A stretch of DNA of 64,000 nt from Pseudoxanthomonas koreensis_A (GTDB lineage: Bacteria > Pseudomonadota > Gammaproteobacteria > Xanthomonadales > Xanthomonadaceae): NCBI RefSeq assembly GCF_041890415.1, contig NZ_CP169056.1, positions 186,001 to 250,000 on the forward strand. Reading direction: 5' to 3'. Below the pieces are notes generated by a model. That model saw only the letters and a program-made list of their open reading frames with translations, searched no databases and had not been told where the DNA came from. Positions 28,094 to 35,107 of the stretch are shown here, piece by piece; positions within the stretch are counted from its first letter, which is position 1, and the number at the start of each line of letters is the position of its first letter. Position numbers and translations under genes: made by a program.

Positions 28094-28423
28094 TCAGCCG
28101 ATACCGTCGCTTTGTCGCTTGACCCCGCCGACAGGATGCCAGAACGAGATGTCGGGTGGCCCGGCGAGGAAAGTCCCCGCATCCTGGATGAATGATTGGA
28201 TGTGCGGCTGCTGCATGTGCGGCCCCAGGTACAGCTCCTGGCTGGGCCAATGCTCGACCAGGGTGAAGCGCGTCGGCTCGCTTGCGTCCTGGAGCATGGT
28301 GATGCCGCCGCAATCGGGCTCGATTGCCAGGACGGAGGCGATGAGTCTGCCGATCTCGCGCCTGGCCGTGTGCGCATGTTCCGGAAGGGAACGATAGCTG
28401 ACGAGTACGACGACTCCGCTCAT
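28094..28423 (-). CDS. Antibiotic biosynthesis monooxygenase (ABM) domain protein
   Basis: The 109-residue product has the dimeric alpha-beta barrel pattern of ABM/quinol monooxygenases. It opens with VVVLVSYRSLPEHAHTARREI, continues with ITMLQDASEPTRFTLVEHWP (the conserved ExW segment) and then HMQQPHIQSFI. Members act on quinones or polyketides or are simple cofactor-free oxygenases. A CGGAG site precedes 28423. It lies beyond the effector operon and is probably transcribed separately. Confidence 0.75.
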   Translation of the reverse strand: MSGVVVLVSYRSLPEHAHTARREIGRLIASVLAIEPDCGGITMLQDASEPTRFTLVEHWPSQELYLGPHMQQPHIQSFIQDAGTFLAGPPDISFWHPVGGVKRQSDGIG

Positions 28424-28863
28424 GCGTGCTCCGGGCAAGTGTGCATGGTGGCTGACGCCTGATGGCCCCCCACGCATCGGGGGAGAAGTCCGGATATTCA
28501 TCCGGCGGGGGAGGCGCGTCAAACCGGGAGCCGAGATCGGCCACATGGGACAAGTTCCGGCCGTCGCGGCCGATGTTCCCGAAGCCTCACCCTTGGCGTT
28601 GCGGTTGGCTGGATGCCGGCCGGGCAATCCCCCCGTCGCGGGGATGGGATTGCGCCTGTTCGTGCGGGTCCGGTGTCCCGGCAGTCCGCGTATCCGTCCT
28701 TCCCCTGGCGTGGGGATCGGTGGGCCACTACGCGCTGCTGTCGGCGATCTGTGCGCTGTGCTCCGCGGGCATGGTGGTGGCGTTGCTGGTGGGGCTGCGC
28801 ACCTTCGCCCGCGACCTATCGCGGCAAGAAGTCCGGCCGCAACCGGGTGGATTGGGCGCAGGC
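28424..28863. other. 440-base gap without an assigned gene
   Basis: Between the ABM gene and the effector stop no frame has both a ribosome site and a plausible start. One plus-strand frame holds a hydrophobic stretch (HYALLSAICALCSAGMVVAL, about 28724-28783) that looks like a membrane segment. A minus-strand frame beginning at 28553 has a protein-like start that overlaps the ABM start. These may be decayed gene remnants. No REP element is present. Confidence 0.35.
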
Positions 28864-30252
28864 TCAATAGGACAGTGCTGCTGCCTGCTGTTGTTCGGGG
28901 CGCTGGTGTGCAGCCGGGTCCGTCCGCTGGCGCTGCTGCCCGGCCTGGTCCAGTTCGGCCGCTTGCGCGGCGCTTTGCAGGGCCGGCGGTGGAGGCATGG
29001 TGAGATCGACCCTGGCGTGCTGCGCCGGGCCGGCACCCTGCAGTGCTACCCACGTATCGCCGAAGGCCATGTCCATGCGCTGCCCCGCCCCGATACCGGC
29101 CTGGCGTGCGGCGAGGGTGAGCTGGGCCAGGCGGTCTTCGGACAGCATCGCGCCTGCGGGCAGGCGCGCCTGCAACGAGTCCCCGACGCTGCGGTACAGG
29201 GCGTGGTCCGGATGCGTCGGCGCCGAAAACGGCATCGATGCTGCGCTGTCCTGTGCTCGCGCAGCGGCCCCATCGGCAAGGTCGCGATGGTCGGCAGTCC
29301 ACGCATCCGGCGTGCGTTGCCCGCCGCGGGCATGGTTGTGCTGGAAGTACACCCTGCCGATGACCGGATCGGTGACACCGACGCGGCGGCCCTCACCCTT
29401 GAGGTCCAGGCCGGCGTCCTGGATCTGCGCGGGGTCAAGCCGGAGCTGGGTCAGGCCCAGCCAGATCTCGGGCTTGTCTCTGTTGCCAATCGCCGCCGCG
29501 ATGCGTTCGATGGGATAGCCGGCATAGTAGTTGCGGTAGGTGGCGTTGCCGGCGCGGCCCAGGCTCGCGTGTGATGCGTCGAAATGGCAGCGGGCGATGG
29601 CTTCGCGCGCCCCCTGAAAGTGTCCAGAGGGATCGATGGACAGGCCGGCGGCGGGTTGGTAGCGGTTGCTTCCTGTGGGGATAACGCACTCGGTGGTCGC
29701 CGCGGCCCGCCCCAACAACTCATTGGTGTCGGGGATGCCGCCCTTTTCCTGGGCCACGCGGCTGGCCAGGGCATTGAGCCCGGCCAGTTCGGCGCGGGCC
29801 TCGGCATCGCGTCCAGCCGTGATGTACCGATCCACCGGCGGGGTGAGGTCCACCCTGTTGCTGTCGGTGGCACGGGCCTCCTGGATGGCCTCGTGGATCT
29901 CGTAGTCCAGCCGCGAGACGGCCGCAGCAGCACGATCCGCATCGAGCGCATGCGAGGTTTCGTGGCCCAGGGTGCCGACGATGAGGTCGTGTCGTGGCTG
30001 CATTTCCCGATTCGTGAATACCTCCTGGCTGATGTAGATGGTGCCGGTGGCGGCATCGTAGTACCCGCCCGCATGGTCGCTCGCGCTCGAAAAGCGGATG
30101 TGCTTGAGCGAACCCTTGTCGGCCGCCGCGGACATCTGCTGCACCAGCAGCGGTGAACTCTCGATCGCCTGCTGGATGTCCCGCCCTTTCGCGGAATCGT
30201 GAAGATGGAGGTCCGCTACCACCAGGCGCAATCTGTCGGACATGCTGCTCAT
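28864..30252 (-). CDS. X-T4SS bacterial-killing effector: zincin-like domain plus XVIPCD
   Basis: The 462-residue product ends in a XVIPCD tail (about 342-462): SAPTHPDHALYRSVGDSLQ, RLPAGAMLSEDRLAQLTLAARQAG, then ALQGAGPAQHARVDL and a Gln-rich end. In Xanthomonas this domain binds the VirD4 coupling protein and marks toxins delivered into rival bacteria by the chromosomal type IV system. The N-terminal part has LGHETSHALDADR, an HExxH metallopeptidase-type motif (His97, Glu98, His101). Last gene of a seven-gene operon after six lipoprotein paralogues. The start at 30252 overlaps the previous stop as ATGA; ATGs at 30243 and 30267 are alternatives. Target and protease activity are inferred. Confidence 0.88.
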   Translation of the reverse strand: MSSMSDRLRLVVADLHLHDSAKGRDIQQAIESSPLLVQQMSAAADKGSLKHIRFSSASDHAGGYYDAATGTIYISQEVFTNREMQPRHDLIVGTLGHETSHALDADRAAAAVSRLDYEIHEAIQEARATDSNRVDLTPPVDRYITAGRDAEARAELAGLNALASRVAQEKGGIPDTNELLGRAAATTECVIPTGSNRYQPAAGLSIDPSGHFQGAREAIARCHFDASHASLGRAGNATYRNYYAGYPIERIAAAIGNRDKPEIWLGLTQLRLDPAQIQDAGLDLKGEGRRVGVTDPVIGRVYFQHNHARGGQRTPDAWTADHRDLADGAAARAQDSAASMPFSAPTHPDHALYRSVGDSLQARLPAGAMLSEDRLAQLTLAARQAGIGAGQRMDMAFGDTWVALQGAGPAQHARVDLTMPPPPALQSAAQAAELDQAGQQRQRTDPAAHQRPEQQQAAALSY

Positions 30253-31061
30253 CGCATCAGGTCCCATTTTCCGACATGGATGCGGAGTCCCACCATGCAG
30301 GCCAGGCGCTCATCGAGTTCTTCTCCCATGTACAGGAAGCGGACGTGACCGGAGACGCCTCCGCCAGAGCCGGGGATCGGCCATTCAAAGGGCAGGTGCC
30401 AGGCCTTTACGCTCCAGTACGGCTTGTCACGCACGGTCCAGCCGGCTTGCCTGAGTGCGTTTGCGAATGCGTGCGGGTCAAGCGTGCACTGGGTGAGCAC
30501 CCGGCGATTGCCGGGCAGGTGATCGGGGAACAGGTAGATGTTGATGTAGGGGGCGTCGTTATCAGGCGGGATAAGGTCCACGGCGTAGTCCCAGCCCTCG
30601 TCAACGGGCCCATAGGCGGCGAACCAGCGGCTGCTTATTTCGGACCGCCCCATCCGCACGCCCAGGCTGCGCTCCACCAGCGCCGGATCCATGTCCTGCG
30701 TGTGCAGTGCTTCGAGCAGGTGCAGCAGACCGTCACGCAGCTGCCCGGCCGGCATGGACGGTTGCTCCGTAGCCAGTGGCAGGCTTTCCGCGGAATGTTG
30801 GAGGTGGGATCCGGCAACCTCCGCGACCGCGATTACCGCTGCGCGACCTTCACCAGGTCCGCCGACTGGTCCGGCACCGGCCTGCTGCACCGGCGAGGTT
30901 GCACAGCCGGCCAGCAGGGCCAGTGCGGCTGATAAAACGACGGTACGGGCCATGGCGACCATCGGTTCGAAACAGCGTCGCCCCTGCGCCCCACCGGGTG
31001 GCGGCAGGCACAGGTGCGGGTTTGGCATCGGCAGGGGTAATTGGTCGGGCATGGTCCTCAT
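30249..31061 (-). CDS. Immunity-type lipoprotein, copy 6 (next to the effector)
   Basis: The 270-residue member of the six-copy array carries a lipobox LLAGC (Cys53) preceded by a long leader (MRTMPDQLPLPMPNPHLCLP and on). The shared core has RDGLLHLLEALHTQDMDP and FANALRQAGWTVRDKPYW. The body up to about residue 220 is nearly identical to copy 3, but the C-terminal tail (SGHVRFLYMG... GKWDLMR) is type A, like copies 1 and 4. The start overlaps the stop of copy 5 (ATGA at 31058-31061); an ATG at 31052 is possible. Its own stop overlaps the effector start. By analogy with X-Tfi proteins it should protect the periplasm from the effector; inferred. Confidence 0.82.
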   Translation of the reverse strand: MRTMPDQLPLPMPNPHLCLPPPGGAQGRRCFEPMVAMARTVVLSAALALLAGCATSPVQQAGAGPVGGPGEGRAAVIAVAEVAGSHLQHSAESLPLATEQPSMPAGQLRDGLLHLLEALHTQDMDPALVERSLGVRMGRSEISSRWFAAYGPVDEGWDYAVDLIPPDNDAPYINIYLFPDHLPGNRRVLTQCTLDPHAFANALRQAGWTVRDKPYWSVKAWHLPFEWPIPGSGGGVSGHVRFLYMGEELDERLACMVGLRIHVGKWDLMR

Positions 31062-31250
31062 GGCGTTTCCCTCAGCTTCCCGGCATAGATGTCCATTCCG
31101 ACCATGCAGGCCGGACGTTCATCGGGTTCTGCTCCCAGGTGCAGGAAGCGTATCCGGCCTCCTACGCTCCGCTCGGTGCCAGGCACCGGTCGGCGAAACA
31201 GCAGGTACCAGGCCTTGACGTACCAGTACGGCTTGTCACGCACGGTCCAT
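30530..31250. repeat. Near-identical direct repeat, first copy (partner 32873-33593)
   Basis: About 720 bases covering most of lipoprotein copy 6 and the end of copy 5 recur with only scattered changes at 32873-33593, covering copy 3 and the end of copy 2. The offset is 2343 bases, three genes. Such identity indicates recent duplication or gene conversion. Edges are approximate. Confidence 0.8.
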
Positions 31251-31792
31251 CCGGCTTGCCTGAGTGCGTTTGCGAATGCGTGGGGGTCAAGCGTGCACTG
31301 GGTGAGCACCCGGCGATTGCCGGGCAGGTGATCTGGGTACATGACGACGTTGATGTAAGGCTCGGCGCCGTCCCGCGGGATAAGCTCCACGGAATAGTCC
31401 CAGCCCTCGTCCACGGGTCCGAAGGTGCCGAACAGACGGTCGCTTCCTTCGGGTCGCCCCATTTGCACGCCCAGGCTGCGCTCCACCAGCCCAGGGTCCA
31501 TGTCCTGCGTGTGCAGCGCTTCGAGCACGCGCAGCAGGCCGTCACGCAGCTGCCCGGCCGGCATGGACGGCTGCTCCGTAGCCACCGGAAACCCCGCTGC
31601 CGGGCCGGGTGGCCGCGCGGCGGTAACGGTTGCACAGCCGGCCAGCAGGACCAGTGCGGCTGATAAAGCAACGGTACGGGCCATGGCGACCATCGGTTCT
31701 AAACGGCATCGCCCCTGCGCCCCACCGGGTGGCGGCTGGCACAGGTGCGGGTCTGGCGTTGGCAGAGGCAATTTGTTGGACATGCTGCTCAT
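31058..31792 (-). CDS. Immunity-type lipoprotein, copy 5
   Basis: The 244-residue paralogue begins MSSMSNKLPLPTPDP, with the start overlapping the copy 4 stop (31789-31792). The lipobox is VLLAGCATVTAARPP; the linker after it is about 20 residues shorter than in copies 3, 4 and 6. The C-terminal tail is type B (GGRIRFLHLGAEPDER... GKLRETP), shared with copy 2. The variable middle reads MGRPEGSDRLFGTFGP. A lipid-anchored periplasmic location is expected. Confidence 0.82.
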   Translation of the reverse strand: MSSMSNKLPLPTPDPHLCQPPPGGAQGRCRLEPMVAMARTVALSAALVLLAGCATVTAARPPGPAAGFPVATEQPSMPAGQLRDGLLRVLEALHTQDMDPGLVERSLGVQMGRPEGSDRLFGTFGPVDEGWDYSVELIPRDGAEPYINVVMYPDHLPGNRRVLTQCTLDPHAFANALRQAGWTVRDKPYWYVKAWYLLFRRPVPGTERSVGGRIRFLHLGAEPDERPACMVGMDIYAGKLRETP

Positions 31793-32586
31793 CGCATCAG
31801 GTCCCATTTTCCGACATGGACGCGGAATCCCACCATGCATGCCTGGCGTTCATCGGGATCTTCTCCCATGTACAGGAAGCGGACGTGACCGGAGACGCCT
31901 CCGCCAGAGCCGGGGATCGGCCGTTCAAAGTGCAGGTACCAGGCTTTGACATACCAGTACGGCTTGTCGCGGACAGTCCACCCGGCTTGCCTGAGTGCGT
32001 TGGCGAATGCGTGCGGGTCGAGCGTGCACAGAGTGAGCACCCGGCGATTGCCGGGCAGGTGATCGGGAAACAGGTAGATGTTGATGTAGGGTTCGGCGTC
32101 GTCGCGGCGGACGAGGTCAACGGAATAGTTCCAGCCTTCGTCCACGGGACCGTGGGTCCCGAACACGCGGTCTCTTCCTTCCACCCGCCCCATCCTCACG
32201 CCCAGGCTACGCTCCACCAGCGCCGGATCCATGTCCTGCGTGTGCAGCGCTTCGAGCAGGTGCAGCAGACCGTCGCGCAGTTGTTCGGCTGGCATGGACG
32301 GTTGCTCCGTAGCCAGTGGCAGGCTTTCCGCGGAATGTTGGAGGTGGGAGCCGGCAACCTCCGCGACCGCGATTACCGCTGCGCGACTTTCATCAGGTCC
32401 GCCGACTGGCCCGGCACCGGCCTGCCGCACCGGCGAGGTTGCACAGCCGGCCAGCAGGACCAGTGCGGCTGATAAAGCAACGGTACGGGCCATGGCGACC
32501 ATCAGTGCTAAACAACGTCGACCCTGCGCCCCACCGGGTGGCGGCAGGCACGCGTGCAGGTCTGGCGTTGGCAAGGACATGGACAT
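31789..32586 (-). CDS. Immunity-type lipoprotein, copy 4
   Basis: The 265-residue paralogue starts at 32586, five bases after the copy 3 stop; a second ATG at 32580 is possible. The leader is MSMSLPTPDLHACLPPPGG and the lipobox VLLAGC. Body: HLQHSAESLPLATEQPSMPAEQ, then MGRVEGRDRVFGTHGPVDEG. The tail is type A (SGHVRFLYMGEDPDERQ... GKWDLMR), as in copies 1 and 6. Confidence 0.82.
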   Translation of the reverse strand: MSMSLPTPDLHACLPPPGGAQGRRCLALMVAMARTVALSAALVLLAGCATSPVRQAGAGPVGGPDESRAAVIAVAEVAGSHLQHSAESLPLATEQPSMPAEQLRDGLLHLLEALHTQDMDPALVERSLGVRMGRVEGRDRVFGTHGPVDEGWNYSVDLVRRDDAEPYINIYLFPDHLPGNRRVLTLCTLDPHAFANALRQAGWTVRDKPYWYVKAWYLHFERPIPGSGGGVSGHVRFLYMGEDPDERQACMVGFRVHVGKWDLMR

Positions 32587-32591
32587 GGCCG

Positions 32592-33404
32592 TTATGACTT
32601 GCTCACCCACTTCCCGGCATAGATGTCCATGCCGACCATGCATGGGCGCCGTCCATCGGGTTCTTCTCCCAGGTACAGGAAGCGGATTTCACCCGAGACG
32701 CCTCCGTCCGTGCCGGGGATCGGTCTCTTGAAGGGCAGGTGCCAGGCCTTGACGTACCAGTACGGCTTGTCACGCACGGTCCACCCGGCTTGCCTGAGTG
32801 CGTTTGCGAATGCGTGCGGGTCGAGCGTGCATTGGGTGAGCACTAGGCGATTGCCGGGCAGGTGGTCCGGGAACAGGTAGATGTTGATGTAGGGGGCGTC
32901 GTTATCAGGCGGGATAAGGTCCACGGCGTAGTCCCAGCCCTCGTCAACGGGCCCATAGGCGGCGAACCAGCGGCTGCTTATTTCGGACCGTCCCATCCGC
33001 ACGCCCAGGCTGCGCTCCACCAGCGCCGGATCCATGTCCTGCGTGTGCAGCGCTTCGAGCACGTGCAGCAGACCGTCACGCAACTGCCCGGCCGGCATGG
33101 ACGGTTGCTCCGTAGCCAGTGGCAGGCTTTCCGCGGAATGTTGGAGGTGGGATCCGGCAACCTCCGCGACCGCGATTACCGCTGCGCGACCTTCACCAGG
33201 TCCGCCGACTGGTCCGGCACCGGCCTGCTGCACCGGCGAGGTTGCACAGCCGGCCAGCAGGGCCAGTGCGGCTGATAAAACGACGGTACGGGCCATGGCG
33301 ACCATCGGTTCGAAACAGCGTCGCCCCTGCGCCCCACCGGGTGGCGGCAGGCACAGGTGCGGGTTTGGCATCGGCAGGGGTAATTGGTCTGGCATGGCCC
33401 TCAT
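32592..33404 (-). CDS. Immunity-type lipoprotein, copy 3
   Basis: The 270-residue paralogue starts MRAMPDQLPLP, overlapping the copy 2 stop (33401-33404). It is almost identical to copy 6 at DNA level over its first about 190 codons, offset by exactly 2343 bases. The tail is unique in the array (type C: SGEIRFLYLGEEPDGRRPC... GKWVSKS). Lipobox ALLAGC at Cys53. Confidence 0.82.
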   Translation of the reverse strand: MRAMPDQLPLPMPNPHLCLPPPGGAQGRRCFEPMVAMARTVVLSAALALLAGCATSPVQQAGAGPVGGPGEGRAAVIAVAEVAGSHLQHSAESLPLATEQPSMPAGQLRDGLLHVLEALHTQDMDPALVERSLGVRMGRSEISSRWFAAYGPVDEGWDYAVDLIPPDNDAPYINIYLFPDHLPGNRLVLTQCTLDPHAFANALRQAGWTVRDKPYWYVKAWHLPFKRPIPGTDGGVSGEIRFLYLGEEPDGRRPCMVGMDIYAGKWVSKS

Positions 33405-33593
33405 GGCGTTTCCCTCAGCTTCCCGGCATAGATGTCCATTCCGACCATGCAGGCCGGACGTTCATCGGGTTCTGCTCCCAGGTACAGGAAGCGTATCCGG
33501 CCTCCTACGCTCCGCTCGGTGCCAGGCACCGGCCGGCGAAACAGCAGGTACCAGGCCTTGACGTACCAGTACGGCTTGTCGCGGACGGTCCAC
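32873..33593. repeat. Near-identical direct repeat, second copy
   Basis: Partner of the repeat at 30530-31250. Identity falls off beyond both ends, where the tails of copies 3 and 6 differ. Confidence 0.8.
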
Positions 33594-34198
33594 CCGGCTT
33601 GCCTGAGTGCGTTGGCGAATGCGTGCGGGTCGAGCGTGCACTGGGTGAGCGCCATGCGATTGCCGGGCAGGTGATCGGCGCGCAAGTAAACATTGATATA
33701 GGGTTCGGCGTCCTCTTGTGGAATAAGGAAGACGGTGTATTCCCAGCCTTCATCCACCGGGCCATAGGTGGCGAACCAGTGGTCGGTTCCTTCGGACCGC
33801 CCCATCCGCACGCCCAGGCTGCGCTCCACCAGCGCCGGATCCATGTCCTGCGTGTGCAGCGCTTCGAGCAGATGCAGCAGGCCGTCGCGCAGCTGTTCGG
33901 CCGGGATGGATGGCTGCTCCGAGGCCAGTGGCAGGCCTGCTGCGGAAAAGGGAAGGCGGGAGCCGGGAGTCCCAGCGGCTGGGTCCACGTGTGCGGGCGC
34001 TTCCTCGGGTCCAGCCGCGGCCTGCCGCACCGGCGAGGTTGCACAGCCGGTCAGCAGGGCCAGTGCGGCCAGCGTGGCAGCGAAAGTCGTCGCGCGGGTT
34101 CCGGCGATAACCGATCTGGAAATGGACCAGCGCTGTGCTCCACTGAACGGCTGAAACAAGTGCTGGTCCGGCGCTGCCAGGCGCGATGATTCGGTCAT
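33401..34198 (-). CDS. Immunity-type lipoprotein, copy 2
   Basis: The 265-residue paralogue begins MTESSRLAAPDQHLF and overlaps the copy 1 stop (34195-34198). The leader to the lipobox (ALLTGC, Cys52) has no internal ATG or GTG, so the about 50-residue pre-lipobox extension must be translated here. After the Cys comes an Ala/Pro linker. The tail is type B (GGRIRFLYLGAEPDER... GKLRETP), as in copy 5. The leader and middle have diverged most from copies 3-6. Confidence 0.82.
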   Translation of the reverse strand: MTESSRLAAPDQHLFQPFSGAQRWSISRSVIAGTRATTFAATLAALALLTGCATSPVRQAAAGPEEAPAHVDPAAGTPGSRLPFSAAGLPLASEQPSIPAEQLRDGLLHLLEALHTQDMDPALVERSLGVRMGRSEGTDHWFATYGPVDEGWEYTVFLIPQEDAEPYINVYLRADHLPGNRMALTQCTLDPHAFANALRQAGWTVRDKPYWYVKAWYLLFRRPVPGTERSVGGRIRFLYLGAEPDERPACMVGMDIYAGKLRETP

Positions 34199-34842
34199 GG
34201 CGTCAAGTCCCATTTTCCGACATGGACGCGGAATCCCACCATGCATGCCTGGCGTTCATCGGGTTCTTCTCCCATGTACAGGAAGCGGACGTGACCGGAG
34301 ACGCCTCCGCCAGAGCCGAGGATCGGCCGTTCAAAGTGCAGGTACCAGGCCTTGACGTACCAGTACGGCTTGTCACGCACGGTCCATCCGGCTTGCCTGA
34401 GTGCGTTTGCGAATGCGTGGGGGTCAAGCGTGCACTGGGTGAGGACCCAGCGCTTGCCGGGCAGGCGGTCTGGGAACAGATAGAGGTCGATGTAGGGTTC
34501 GGCGTCGTCACGGCGGACGAGGTCAATGGAATAGTTCCAGCCTTCGTCCACGGGGCCGTAGGTCCCGAACACGCGGTCTCTTCCTTCCACCCGCCCCATC
34601 TGCACGCCGAGGCTGCGCTCCACCAGCGCCGGATCCATGTCCTGCGTGTGCAGTGCTTCAAGCAGGCGCAGCAGACCGTCGCGCAGTTGTTCGGCCGGGA
34701 TGGACGGCTGCTCCGCGTGTACGTGCGCTTCCTCGGGTCCGGGTCCGGGCGCGGCCTGCTGCGCGGACGAGGTTGCACAGCCGGCCAGCAGGGCCATGGT
34801 AGCCAGCGCCGCGGCCATGCGCGGCATGCACGTTACTGCCAT
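34195..34842 (-). CDS. Immunity-type lipoprotein, copy 1 (first gene of the operon)
   Basis: The 215-residue and shortest paralogue. The start at 34842 has GGAGG ten bases upstream and gives a standard lipoprotein signal (MAVTCMPRMAAALATMALLAGC). The linker is short (SSAQQAAPGPGPEEAH). The core and type A tail (SGHVRFLYMGEEPDERQ... GKWDLTP) match copy 4. As the promoter-proximal gene it should be the most highly expressed protector if the array is an immunity bank. The frame reaches 34884, but the region before 34842 lacks signals. Confidence 0.8.
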   Translation of the reverse strand: MAVTCMPRMAAALATMALLAGCATSSAQQAAPGPGPEEAHVHAEQPSIPAEQLRDGLLRLLEALHTQDMDPALVERSLGVQMGRVEGRDRVFGTYGPVDEGWNYSIDLVRRDDAEPYIDLYLFPDRLPGKRWVLTQCTLDPHAFANALRQAGWTVRDKPYWYVKAWYLHFERPILGSGGGVSGHVRFLYMGEEPDERQACMVGFRVHVGKWDLTP

Positions 34843-35107
34843 CCCCCGGTTCCTCCCCTCCATGCGTCGGGCGTTGCCTGCCATCGTGGATCACGCAGGC
34901 GTCATGCCTGATGCTGCGCAGAATACAGGAGGCCTTCCGCGATGCCGGCTCCAGGCAGTCGGCGGCAGTGCGATGCCCCCACCGGGGGGCGGCGCGATGC
35001 GCCCGGAGCATGCCATGCATCGACCGTCGCAGCGGCGGCGCCCGCTAAGATGCGCGGGATGGCGCGCAGCCAGCCCGGCTGTCGCGCGGATGCCGTGGAG
35101 GTAGTGC

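Noticed and set aside
28462..29574. A 370-codon plus-strand frame opposite the effector
   Set aside because: Most of it is antisense to the XVIPCD gene. Only the small hydrophobic stretch before 28863 might mean something, and that is reported separately.
28864..34842. Mobile element or prophage origin of the lipoprotein array
   Set aside because: No transposase, integrase, terminal inverted repeats or target duplication were seen. The repeats are in-frame gene copies, better explained by homologous recombination.
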